From the NCBI RefSeq assembly GCF_030463565.1, contig NC_134653.1, positions 28,705,150 through 28,769,149 on the forward strand: a stretch of 64,000 nt of DNA, read 5' to 3'. This DNA comes from Pelecanus crispus. Taxonomy: Eukaryota; Chordata; Aves; Pelecaniformes; Pelecanidae. Positions 1 through 9,846 of this stretch are shown here, piece by piece. The notes under the pieces were generated by a model. The model was not told where the DNA came from, ran no database searches, and saw nothing but the letters and a program-made list of their open reading frames with translations. The translations under genes were made by a program, and so were the position numbers. The stretch's first letter is position 1. Every line of letters begins with the position of its first letter.

Positions 1-1169
1 GCAGTTCCTCTCCCAGTGTTTGTGTGTAACCTCTAACCTTTTTAACAGAAGACCAGTTTGCCACTGACACCACACCCTGGCTTTCCCAACCACCCAACAC
101 CAAAGAAGCTACAGGCTGAAAAAAATTTCCAAATACCCCTAAAATCACAGCCAAAATGGGGGAATATGCTCAAGGAGAACAAGGACAGCATGACTGTCAT
201 GAAACTGTCCCCTGCAGCAGCTGTATTTGAAGCATAAGGTCTCAGTTCTTCTAGTACCAGCATCGCTGCTTTCCTAAATTGTTTCTCAACCCTGCTGCTC
301 TCTCTTTTCAGGACACAGTCCTGCTTCCAAGTGCCTGCCCACACTGGAGCTGAAGCATTAACTGGGTTTTACCTTCTAAATGCAAGTAATACTTCCTATT
401 AAAGGATTTGCTGGGCTAGTCCATGAGAACAACACATAGCATTTGATTTGCTACAGAGCCAACTGTGCCAGCAACCTCTGAAAAGTTTGTGAAGGAATAA
501 AGGTTGTAGGTAGAAGGCAGGTAAAAGGTATTGTCCCTCTCTTCACGTATGCAGTTTTTACAAATGGATCTATCAAGCCTAGAATTAATAGAAATATTGA
601 GGTGCTTTAAAGGTTTCGGGGGTGGAAAAATCAAGTTTTCCACTGCCCAGATTCATAACTTGTCCCTCACAGTCACACCTTTCCCTGATTCTGCAATGAA
701 CCTGGCTGACCCTGTGTTCAGCCTAGCCAAAATGCATCAAATTAAATGAGATCTAAAGATTTGTGCCGTTAAGCTTTAATAGTTTTAGGGGCAGCAGCTT
801 GGTCTGGGTATATAGTGTGGACTTCCATTCTGATGGTGCATCTTTTAGAAGCGTGGGAAAAGAAAGTTCAACAAACCCAAACTCCACTAGTCAAATAGTG
901 TAAGTGGCTTCCTCTCCCGAGGGAAAAAAAAAAAAAAAAAGTGCAGCAGCTAATACCAGAGAAAGAGCCATTATGGGTATGTTTGGCAGGATACTGGTTT
1001 TACTATGAAGAGTCTTAGTAAATACGTCTGGAATCCAGTTTTCTTATACCAGCATGGGCTATGATACAGTGTTTATACTAGGGCTACAAAATACTAAATT
1101 TTAGAGGCTTGGGTTTCCGTGGATAGCCTGTAGAGGCTGTCCACAAAGGAGCTAAAGAAAGTAGCTTAC
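1..1169 (-). other. YDJC: YDJC intron 1 (partial, runs off left edge)
   Basis: This stretch follows the splice donor of the first YDJC coding exon. Minus-strand reading shows no sequence resembling the next expected YDJC exon, which in vertebrates continues with an H-x-x-L-H-x-N-L type motif. The remaining exons therefore lie left of position 1, and the intron is longer than 1.1 kb. It contains a 17-base A run at 924-940 and otherwise nothing recognisable. Intron status is inferred from the donor. Confidence 0.75.
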
Positions 1170-1327
1170 CTCCTTGCCAGCTTGGCTGCATCTGCTGCAG
1201 CACTTCCGTTGACTAGAAGGGACACATTAGATACCGCACCAGCCAGGAAACAGTCCACGATGCCTTGGTTTCTCCGAGGACAATAGCCAAAGTCATCTCC
1301 AGTTACTATTAGCTTCACCTGAAGCAT
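1170..1327 (-). CDS. YDJC: YDJC carbohydrate deacetylase homologue, first coding exon (partial gene)
   Basis: Reading the minus strand from ATG at 1327-1325 gives 52 residues plus two bases of the next codon, beginning [19 protein letters not shown] and continuing with [20 protein letters not shown]. This closely matches the N-terminus of vertebrate YDJC, including the DDFG motif that carries the metal-binding aspartate of YdjC/ChbG-type deacetylases. Family members remove acetyl groups from acetylated sugars using a divalent metal; the substrate of the animal protein is not settled. The exon ends at a clean donor (AG|GTAAGC, intron starting at 1169). An in-frame TGA three codons upstream of this ATG supports the chosen start. 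Only about one sixth of the usual ~320-residue protein is in the window. The gene is divergent from SDF2L1, as in mammals. Confidence 0.92.
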
Positions 1328-1340
1328 CCTTAGAGGTCAT
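1293..1340 (-). promoter_or_regulatory. Overlapping upstream ORF in the YDJC leader
   Basis: An ATG at 1340-1338, 13 bases upstream of the YDJC start and in another frame, opens a 15-codon reading frame that ends in TGA at 1295-1293, inside the YDJC coding sequence. If the acceptor at 1343-1344 is used, this ATG lies two bases into the exon and scanning ribosomes would meet it first. Its context (G at +4 absent) is not strong. Regulatory effect is inference. Confidence 0.45.
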
Positions 1341-1342
1341 CC

Positions 1343-2135
1343 CTAGCAAAAAAGTAAAGGAGGGAAAATCGGAACAATCAGCAGTCTGCAGATCACAGGC
1401 AAACAGGAAAAGACAGGCTCGACGGGGGCGAACCCAGTGGTGACTCTGCCCCTGCCTAACTCCTCCTGCTCAACCTCAGCCTGCCGCTTGCCTCCCAGCT
1501 GGCACAGCAGCCGGATTTGCGTGTGGCCCCCGGGCCGCACCGCACCTGCCTGCTCCTGCAGCGAGAGCACCAGAGCCTGCCTTTGCCTTTCTTTGCGGGA
1601 GCAAAGGCCTGCCTGCACTTTGTATTGCTGTAGATGAGGAGCGTGCAAAAGGTCGGGGACTTCGTGGGCTGATTTAATCGACTGAGGGTGCGTCAGGGGC
1701 TCAAATTCCGTTCCCCGCTGCACACCCTCGCCCGCGGTGCCCCGGTGAAATAGCACCGGTGCGAGGCAGCCCCGCAGCCGCGACGCCTGGCTGTCACCGA
1801 TCCCCGGCCCCATCCGGCGCGGCCGGAGGGAGGCGCGGGCCGTGGCGCGGCCGCCCCGTGTCTGCCCGGGGAGAACCGGGAAGGAGCGGCCTCCGGCGGC
1901 GCGGCCCGGGCCCTGCCCTCCCGCTGCAGCAGGGGCCCCGCCAGCCGCCCCCCGCCCCGGGCCGGCGCGTACCTCCGCTCCTGCCCGCTCCCGTGCCCAG
2001 GGCCGCCGCCAGGTGTGGGCGGCTGCCGCCGCCCCGGGGGGGATGCTGGCCCCGGCGGCGGAGCTCTGCCCGCACCGCCCCGCCGCGCATCCCCCCTCCC
2101 CCGGTGCTGCCGAGCAGCCCCAGCCGGGAGCTCAC
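1343..2135 (-). other. YDJC: Probable 5'UTR intron of YDJC
   Basis: On the minus strand the YDJC exon is preceded by a pyrimidine-rich tract ending in TTTTTTGCTAG, a good acceptor, with the exon starting at 1342. The best donor upstream in the CpG island is a GTGAGC whose intron would begin at 2135; another, GTACGC, lies near 1973. A noncoding first exon ending near 2136 is therefore plausible. The acceptor is well supported by sequence; the choice of donor is a guess. Confidence 0.5.
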
Positions 2136-2530
2136 CCGCGGCGAGCGGCGGCCCCGCCGCAGAGCCCGGCGCCTCCGCAGTGCTGCGAGCACCGGGGCGG
2201 CCGCGCCGCGCTGCCCCGCCCCGCCGGCGGCCCCTGGCGGCCGCGCCTCGCAGCGCCGGCCGGCTGCAGCCGCGCTGCCGGCGGGTCCCGGGGCCGGCGG
2301 CGCTGAGCGCGGCCGGGGAGCTCCGGGGCCGGCGGGGCTGGGCGCGGCCGGGGAGCTCCGGGGCCGGCCGGAGCGCTGGGAAGGGCCTGGGCTGCGGCTC
2401 CGTGGCCTTGCCGCGGCGGCAGGCGCTGCGCCGTGCCGCCGGCTCTCGGTGTTCGCTGCCCCAAGCAGCGCAAGGAGGGGGCTCCTCTGCGCCAGGCTCC
2501 CGCGGTGGGACTTGCGCCTGTAGCTGCAGG
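1700..2530 (-). promoter_or_regulatory. CpG island, probable YDJC promoter and leader
   Basis: Very GC-rich and CpG-dense sequence just upstream of YDJC on the minus strand. Several long open frames on both strands are arginine-, proline- and alanine-rich and look like composition artefacts. No TATA box was seen. It is the natural promoter for YDJC, and could also fire to the right, but no plus-strand gene was recognised. Confidence 0.7.
2303..2372. repeat. Tandem repeat, two copies of a 35-bp GC-rich unit
   Basis: Two nearly identical 35-bp copies (2303-2337 and 2338-2372) share the blocks CGCGGCCGGGG and CCGGGGCCGGCGGGG. A very similar unit of the same period occurs at 45917-46020. Confidence 0.85.
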
Positions 2531-4789
2531 TGGGATAAGCAATTCAGTTCGTGCTCTTCGGTTGCTCCAGTGCAAAATTGATCATCCCAACAATGCCATG
2601 AATATAAAATCCCTCAATCCGTGACCTCCACAGCAGCCACTTGCTTGGTTTTCCCCTGCCTCGGTTTGCTGGCGGTGTCAACTCAAGTGCGAGTTGGGAG
2701 CTGCTGTTCAGCACAGCCTCGTCAGAAGTCCCCGCAGCTCTCGATGCAGGGCTGGGGAAAGGCAGGGAGAACAGAAGACAGCTCCAGGAAGGGCAACTTC
2801 TAACGTGCTGTCGTTCAGTGCTGGATGTAAGCCAGTTCTCCATCAGGCTGTATGTAAAATCCTGTTTGTCCTGGCATTGAACTGCTGCTTTTTCTTACTG
2901 CAGAAAAGCTACTCTTGATCTACCAGAATGAAAGTGAAAGCACTGAGAGGCTTAGAAATGTTGAATGGGAGATATTATCAGCCTGCATTTTTCACCTGTG
3001 GAAGAAGATGATGAAGTTCTATCAATGTAGAACACACCCCTTCTTGGTCTGTAACGTTACTCCAAAATATTCACCCACTCCTCCTATTGCAGAAGAAACA
3101 ACAAACTGATATTTGGGGCAGGGAGAGAGTGATCGTTCAGAAAGTGCTGGGGTAACATGTCCATGGATTCAGGGTAGCTGTCTTGGTTGTTGCTGTTAAC
3201 CTGTCCTAGGAAGCAGGGATCACACTGGGACTGGGGCCTCTTTCTAGTACTGTCAATGCTGCTTGCCTCTGCACAGGTGAGAGGCACTACATAAGAATCT
3301 TAGACAAAGCTTGGCTTCTCAGCCTTCTTAGCCTTAGTATGTGTTTAACGCTATTAACAGTAAGATCCTTCTTAAATATTGAATGTAGTTCCTGGAAGCT
3401 TTCTTTTCCGATTTCATTCCTGTTTATCCAGCTCTCTTTCCTGTGACTGGAAGCAAACACTCCCCAGCAAGCAAATCTTGCCACTGTGCCACATCCCCCT
3501 TGGATCCCAGCACGATGTTTCCTCTGCAGCCTGCATACCCCAGCTGGCTGCCGAAATAGCCCTTGCAGCCAAACCCTACATAGTCTGGAGGAAAGTCTCT
3601 TACAAATTCAACCTGGAGCTGAAAGGCAAGGCAGACTTTCTCTGGCTAGTCTCTCCTCTTCGGTGAAGGCATGAATGAGAATATTGGCCAGCGTTTCTGG
3701 TGGAGCTGCAAAAGCCAAGACATGTACTAAGCACAGGCTGCATCTTCCACCTTAAATGAAACAAAACACAGCCCTACCCTATCTTAGTTGCAGAAGCCAT
3801 CAGGAGCTCTCTCCATCCCCAAGTGCTTCATTGGTTTTGAGCTTGAATTTCTTTCCCTGAACTTTGAGTTATTCAGTAGCAGATTTAGAGGTTTCCTGTA
3901 TTTCACAAAAGCATTTCCTAACAATTAATGCTTCCAACAAGCCGTCTGTTGACATGTTGACATAAAAAATGTATTTTCTTTTTCTTCTTCCCTTGGCTGC
4001 AGAGAGTTAGTTCATTTGGGATTACAATGGTAGCACAGTAGGACTTGGTTTGTCTTTTCCTTGCATGAAATTTTGTTGAAAATGTGAATTGTAAAAGACC
4101 TTTGAATAAGACAAAGTAAAATAAATTTTTTAAATGAAAGGATTTTAACAGTTTCTTCTCTTCCCCAGCCTCAAAGATTTAAAAATTCTTGGAAGTTCAG
4201 TGGCTTCTGTAGAAATGCTTAAATTAAAGCCTTTTCATCCCTCTACTGATGGCTGGTTTTCAGAGGAAACAAGACATTTGTGTTCACGCTGTCAGCGCCC
4301 ATCTCGGTCTCCTCTTAGTAGCAGTGGGATGCCTCAGCCAATTCCAACCTCCTTTGCAGCAGAGATGGAGCTCCTGCAAGAAGCTAATGCAGCATGCAGC
4401 TCTGAGGCTGCACTCCCCAAAATGACCTATAGCCCAGGTACAAAACTGGCTGGTCAGTCGGCCAGGGCAGGGGATGTAGAAGGGCACTGTGGTGAGGTGT
4501 AGCGCAGAAAGGAAAAGAAAATGAGCGGGCTTTTGCAGAGGTTGAGGTAGGCGACATGCAAGAGTGCTGTAGGGGCATGTGTTAGCTGTAATTTTCAGCA
4601 TCTGAGCTGAGTTAACCTGAATAGAAGTGAGGAAATGTAACTATGAGGAGAGCTGGACTGCAGGTGCCCAGACTTCCTCAAATTCACAGACAGGACCAGT
4701 CTTGGGTGAGACAGAGAAGCAGGTTTGCTCCGTCTTTCAGGAAACCTGCGCTGTGTGGGGCCAGGGCAGGGGTGAGGGCGTGGGCCAGT
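2531..4789. other. Intergenic, no gene recognised
   Basis: Open frames here are short and resemble no family I know. Acceptor-like tracts occur near 2902 and 4169 on the plus strand, but what follows does not read as a conserved exon. Confidence 0.5.
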
Positions 4790-5235
4790 GCTCTGAAGGC
4801 ACCAGACCCAGGGTGAGGGTACGAGCCCCGCTGCGGGGCACAGCTCGCCGGGTGCTGCCCGCCCGCCCCGGTGCTGCGCCCGCCCGCACTACAGCCCCCG
4901 GCGCGCCGCGCGGCGGAGGCGGAGGCGGAGGCGGCCCGCGCGCTTGCGCAGCGCCTGCTCCCGCCCTGGTGCCGGGCGCGGTGCTGCCGGGGGAGGAGGC
5001 AGGCAGGCACGTGGGCGCCATTTTGTGGCGAGGGAGAGGTTTTCTCTTCTGCTGTAGTTGGCCGTAACGGTGAAGAGAAGCCCGAAGAAGAGCAGCATGT
5101 CCCCTTCCCCCTCCCAGCCGGCTGCTGAGCCGCGCTCTAACCGTGTGCGGGCTTCCCCGCCGACGCGGCTGCGTTTGACAGAAACTGAGAGCGTCTGCCC
5201 CGGAGGGCTGGGCCTGAGCCCCGGGTAGGATGTGC
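4790..5235. promoter_or_regulatory. Orphan CpG-island promoter
   Basis: A GC-rich island with a GGCGGA repeat near 4914-4935, a perfect E-box CACGTG at 5008-5013, and a YY1-type GCCATTTTG at 5017-5025, typical of TATA-less transcription start sites. Downstream on the plus strand a possible donor (ACG|GTGAAG) lies near 5067, and an ATG at 5098 opens about 43 codons with no recognisable similarity. The gene it serves is unknown. In mammals CCDC116 lies between YDJC and SDF2L1, but nothing here reads as CCDC116. Confidence 0.6.
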
Positions 5236-7976
5236 TGCTGTAGGAGGAAACGGGGGCACCTCTGCTCCCGTCCTTTCCTACCGCACCCAGCTTGCAAGGC
5301 GACTGGGAAGAGCAGTTCATGGGCAAATCTGGGTGTGCGCGATGGCAGGGCGTGCCAGGTGCATTGGCTGCCCAAATCCCAACCAGGGAGAGGATGTGGC
5401 AGATGGGTTCTGCCCAGAGGTAGCTCTTCTAAACCCTGGGCACAAGCGCTGTTACCTGAGACGAAAGCAGCAAAGAGTATTGCTGCAAATTGATTCAAAA
5501 CTAATTGTATAATGTTGGATAAACACACCAAAATCCTGTGGTTAGTCCCCTTATGTGTGACTTGTGATCTACTCCACATAACAGTTTCCTCCATCTTGTA
5601 TCAAAAAGGGTTGAAATCCCCAAATTCTAGGGTACATCTGCTAAGTGCAAAGGTTTCCCTGCACACCATGTAAGACCAGCTGGTCACCTTCCCTCTCCAT
5701 TTTTCTGAAATGATCTGAGTTTTTTTGTCAAATGTCTTCTGCTTATTTACTTAATCTGCTTATTCTTACATTATGTTTATATCTACTGAATGCAAAAATC
5801 TGAATAGCTGATTTTGGGTCTCTAGTCCTTAAACAACATGGGCTGAGTGATAAGAAACTCTGTAATTCTATAATTTTTTGGCAAGCCGTCTTTTTTGTCA
5901 TTTTGATTTCTCCCTGAGTGACAGCATTTTATTGTTACTACTACTGTTTGCTATTTGTATTATGCTTAGGGGTCACAGTTAGAAGAGCTCTGTTGTAAGG
6001 CATGCCAATGGATACAAATGTTTGATGTGAAGTGAGGTTTATAACCATCAATTCCATCAGTGTGGGGTGAAAGAAAGAGACAAAAAGGACCACAGAATGT
6101 TTACAGGCCTGATTCTCTACTGTTACTCCCTGGCTTTCAGTACAGTTCATCCTTATTGATATCAGAGAAAAGACCAGATGCAGAGAAAAGTCAATAGAAG
6201 AGCTCATGTGGACTTACTTTTGTATCAGGTACTAATATCTTCAGAACTGTGCTCTATATATGTTGCCTAGGGTTAGTGACAATCTGAGAAAGAATCCAGG
6301 TGATGTTACTGCAGTGTTCTCCATAAATCAAGGGCTTTCTATACCCAAAGACGCACCAGTGCTTTTTTGGGTGTAGATCAAGCCCAGGAGTTGCCTTGCC
6401 TACTATGCTACCTTGGTTGTCAGTCACTGCTTTTGTCATGCAAAGCAAACAGAAAACTTAAAGCATTTTAACAAAGGCCAATATAAAGAGAAGGAAAATC
6501 CTTTTCTATAATATGTTGCTTTGGGCCAGCATACACCCTCTGAAATTTTCTTGTGCCACAGATTTCTCATTCCTGTCTGCTAAAAGCATTTGGCACTGCC
6601 AAATCCACTAAAACCTGTTTTTCAGGGAGGGCCAGGTTATACATACAGGTGCACCTGAGTGGAAATGGTAGGCATTTTCAAAATCCTTGAAAATCAAGTG
6701 CACTAGGACTGCAGGGTTAAGTGATTGAAGGCAGAAGGCATTCTAGTTACATTTTACATTCTCACCTTTTACAGAACTATTGAATGATTTTGTTCATGTG
6801 CATAAACAAGAATTACAATGAGATTCCTATCAAAAAAACTGATGTTTCCATGACCAATGCGCACCGTCACATAATTTCTGAGGCAAGTTTACCTGTCGCT
6901 TACAGCAGTCTACTAGAAACAATAGTGGGCCCTGTAGCAATGAGGTGGCTGTTAATTGCCACGGGTGTTTGGCATTGATGGGGTCCTTTGTTGGCAACCG
7001 TTCTAACCCAATTACGTTTCTAAAGTAGGACTGAAAAGCATTGTAGGGAGCACCATGTAAATGGCACTAAATGCACTGAGACTGAGCGACCTCCCAGAAA
7101 GATAGACAGGTGCCAGCTAAAGCCCCATATGATTGATTTTCCACGGCTAAAATGGCAACCACAGACATCTGGTTTGCCCCATTTATAAAAACAGCAACAA
7201 ATGTTAGCTGTTGTCTTAGTTAGAACAGCAAGGCTTCTTAGAATGACATAGAAGTATGGCATTTGACTATCAATGGGTGATTTTTTGGTTTTCTGTGAGC
7301 AAACATTTATACTTCCAACACTAGGAAATGAGTTTTTAGTCCTCAGAAAAACACACTGAGTCTGTGTGTGTACATGTGCGCATATGTGACTGAGTTTAGG
7401 ACTCGGGCTTGTTTTAACGCAGGCCTGACATTTAAGTCAGAGATTTTTCTTGGATGTAGGTATAGCTACATAAAATGGGCCAAAGCCAGCATAAAGAAAA
7501 CTAAGCAATTCAGTTAAGTGGTATCACATGGGTAGGAAAAAGCCTCACAGATCCAGGATTGGTGGAAGAGATAGGGAGTCAGCTGAGCATCTTATGATGT
7601 TTCTGCTAGCCAGCAACACTAATGTGCTTTCTAAATCATCTTATAATAGAACGTGCAGTGTTGCAGTTCTTTGCTGTTGCACACGCAGAATACCATTGTT
7701 ACAAAGACTTAAGTCCCAAGGCAGGTGCCCTTCTACCTGTTTCCTTGCTGCTAAGAAGGTCAAAAGATTTTGCTCTGTTAAATTACTTTGTATTCCTGGG
7801 AGTGTTGCACGAGACTCACACCAGAGTGACTGTGACATGATACATGGGTCAATCCAATGAGCAGTTTCAGAGGCAAAAGCTAATGGACTATGTAGGAGTT
7901 CCTGTGTCCTTTGTCCATGGTTGCTTCCTATTGATAAAGGAGACTGGGGGGGGGATGGGAGGGGGTGTTTCTTCAG
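5236..7976. other. Intergenic, no gene recognised
   Basis: AT-rich sequence with short, unconvincing open frames on both strands. No exon, RNA gene or clear repeat was identified. Confidence 0.5.
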
Positions 7977-8542
7977 TGTCCTGGTTTTGGCTAGGATAGA
8001 GTCAATTTTCTTCCTAGTAGTAGGCATAGTGCTGTGTTTTGGATTTAGTAGGAGAAGAATGTTGATAACACACTGATGTTTTAGTTGTTGCTAAGTGCTG
8101 CTTATGCTAGTCAAGGACTTTTCAGCTTCCCATGCTCTGCCAGGTGCACAAGAAACTGGGAGGGGGCACAGCCAGGACAGCTGACCCAAACTGACCAAGG
8201 GCTATTCCATACCATATGACATCATGCTCAGTATATAAACTGGGGGGGGGTTGGCTGGGGGACAGCGATCGCTGCTTGGGAACTGTCAGGGTATCAGCCA
8301 GCGGGTGGTAAGCAATTGCCTTGTGCATCACTTGCTTTGTATATTATTATTATTATCATTATTATATTGTTATTATTATCATTACTATTTTACTTTATTT
8401 CAATTATTAAACTATTCTTATCTCAACCCAGGAGTGTTTCTCACTCTTACTCCTCCAATTCTCTCCCCCATCCCATCGGGGTAGGGGGAGTGAGCGAGCG
8501 GCTGCATGGTGCTGAGTTGCTGGCTGGGGCTAACCCACGACA
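7977..8542 (+). mobile_element. Solo LTR of an avian endogenous retrovirus (ERVL-like)
   Basis: A 566-bp element begins TGTCCTGGTTTTGG and ends CCCACGACA, so it has the TG...CA ends of an LTR. It carries a TATA box at 8232-8239 and an ATTAAA polyadenylation signal at 8406-8411 after an ATT/ATC-rich tract (about 8341-8400). The flanks TTCAG (7972-7976) and TTAAG (8543-8547) match at four of five positions, consistent with an aged 5-bp target-site duplication as made by ERVL-type elements. No internal retroviral genes are present, so it is a solo LTR left by recombination. I recognise the sequence as a type abundant in songbirds and other non-galliform birds; the exact family name needs a library search. 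Confidence 0.88.
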
Positions 8543-9329
8543 TTAAGTCTGCAAAATTATGCAATGAAGGGCAGTGTGTATGTTAATTTATGCAATTGTC
8601 TTTTATACAGACTAGAGCTTAATAATCTCTTTTTGTTAGAAGAACTTCACAAGAGACTGAATCACAGAAGGTAAAGTTCCAGATCCAAAGCAAAGATGTG
8701 ATCACTACAGCTTAATGATACAGTAACCATTGTTAGTTCTTCTTTGTATAGTATTTATACCCTATCATCAGCTCTACCATAATCCAGAAATGACTGGACC
8801 GGTGGTATATTGTCACGGAAGACAGTTCACTACCATAAATTTCATTTGTTTTTCAACATTATGTTACATTTGTCTCGAAATCTCCAAAATGGGGACATAC
8901 TTACACAACTGTAGGAGCCAGAACTGTAGGGAGGAGCAGACCTAAATATGCCACCTGACAGCTCCAAGCTAGAAGAGGCCTGAACGCAACAGCAGGGGCT
9001 GATTGACCTATTTGTGCCAGTTCCGGCTCCCTGAGGCTGTACCTCGACCATTACCCATAGCTGGGCTAGTAACCTTAGTGCTGGTTTATGTCTGACAGTG
9101 CTCTCGCTGTGAAGACATTTGTTCATCCCAGGCTCTGATGACAACTGATTTACCAGTCCCACCTGCAGCAACTTTTCTCCCAAGGCCCTTAACAGTCAGT
9201 CAGATTGGCTCAGCTAGTATTTTTCTTACCACCCAGACTACACGTTAGATGAGGGGGCTGCCGCAACAAACCTGGCCTGCTCTCCTCCGACATAAACCAA
9301 TTCTCAGCAAGAGCAAGCTCCCGGTGAGA
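8543..9329. other. Intergenic, no gene recognised
   Basis: Unique-looking sequence between the solo LTR and the SDF2L1 CpG island. Nothing recognisable was seen. Confidence 0.5.
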
Positions 9330-9633
9330 CAATCACGAGGATTCCCGTCAGCGCTGGCCCGGGGGCGCTCAGGGCCACCGCCTGCTGGAGGGCCCGGCAG
9401 GCGGGGGTGACAGTGCTCCGGGCTCGGGTGAAAGGCACCCGGCGGCGGAGGCACTGCGGGCCCCGCTGGGCGCTGGCCCGACCGATGGGGCCTGTCCCGG
9501 GGGCCGCAGGCCCGACCCAGACCCAGACCGGGGATCCTCCTGAGGCGTCGCTGAGGTAAAAGCGCCGTGGTCCTCCTCCGCGTCCCTCCCTGGGAGGTGC
9601 CACGCCGCTCGCTCTGATTGGTCACCTTTTTGC

Positions 9634-9644
9634 CTTGGCCCAAT
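9634..9644 (-). promoter_or_regulatory. Degenerate ERSE-II element
   Basis: CTTGGCCCAAT differs by one base from the reverse complement of the ERSE-II consensus ATTGG-N-CCACG. It lies 55 bp upstream of an exact copy, in the same orientation. Confidence 0.5.
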
Positions 9645-9688
9645 GAGCTCCTCCTGCTGGAGGGCTGCCGGCGGTGAGGTCACTAAGC

Positions 9689-9699
9689 CGTGGCCCAAT
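9689..9699 (-). promoter_or_regulatory. ERSE-II unfolded-protein-response element
   Basis: CGTGGCCCAAT is an exact reverse complement of the ERSE-II consensus ATTGG-N-CCACG, which is bound by NF-Y together with ATF6 or XBP1. It lies about 150 bp upstream of the SDF2L1 start codon. SDF2L1 is known as an ER-stress-induced gene, so function is likely. Confidence 0.82.
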
Positions 9700-9846
9700 G
9701 CGGGAGCGAGGCCGGGCAAAAGGCGGGCGGGGATTGGCCGGTGGCGGTGCTGGCACGGGTCGATTGGCTGGACCCGCGGAGGGGGTGCGGAAGCGCGCTC
9801 CGCTGAGGGCGGCGGGGGGCGGCGGTACCGGCCGGGCTGCGGCGCG

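Noticed and set aside
4541..4552. TTGAGGTAGG, resembling a let-7 start
   Set aside because: The let-7 sequence diverges after eight bases and no complementary arm is present.
8341..8400. ATT/ATC-rich tract considered as an independent microsatellite
   Set aside because: It lies inside the solo LTR and is best treated as part of that element.
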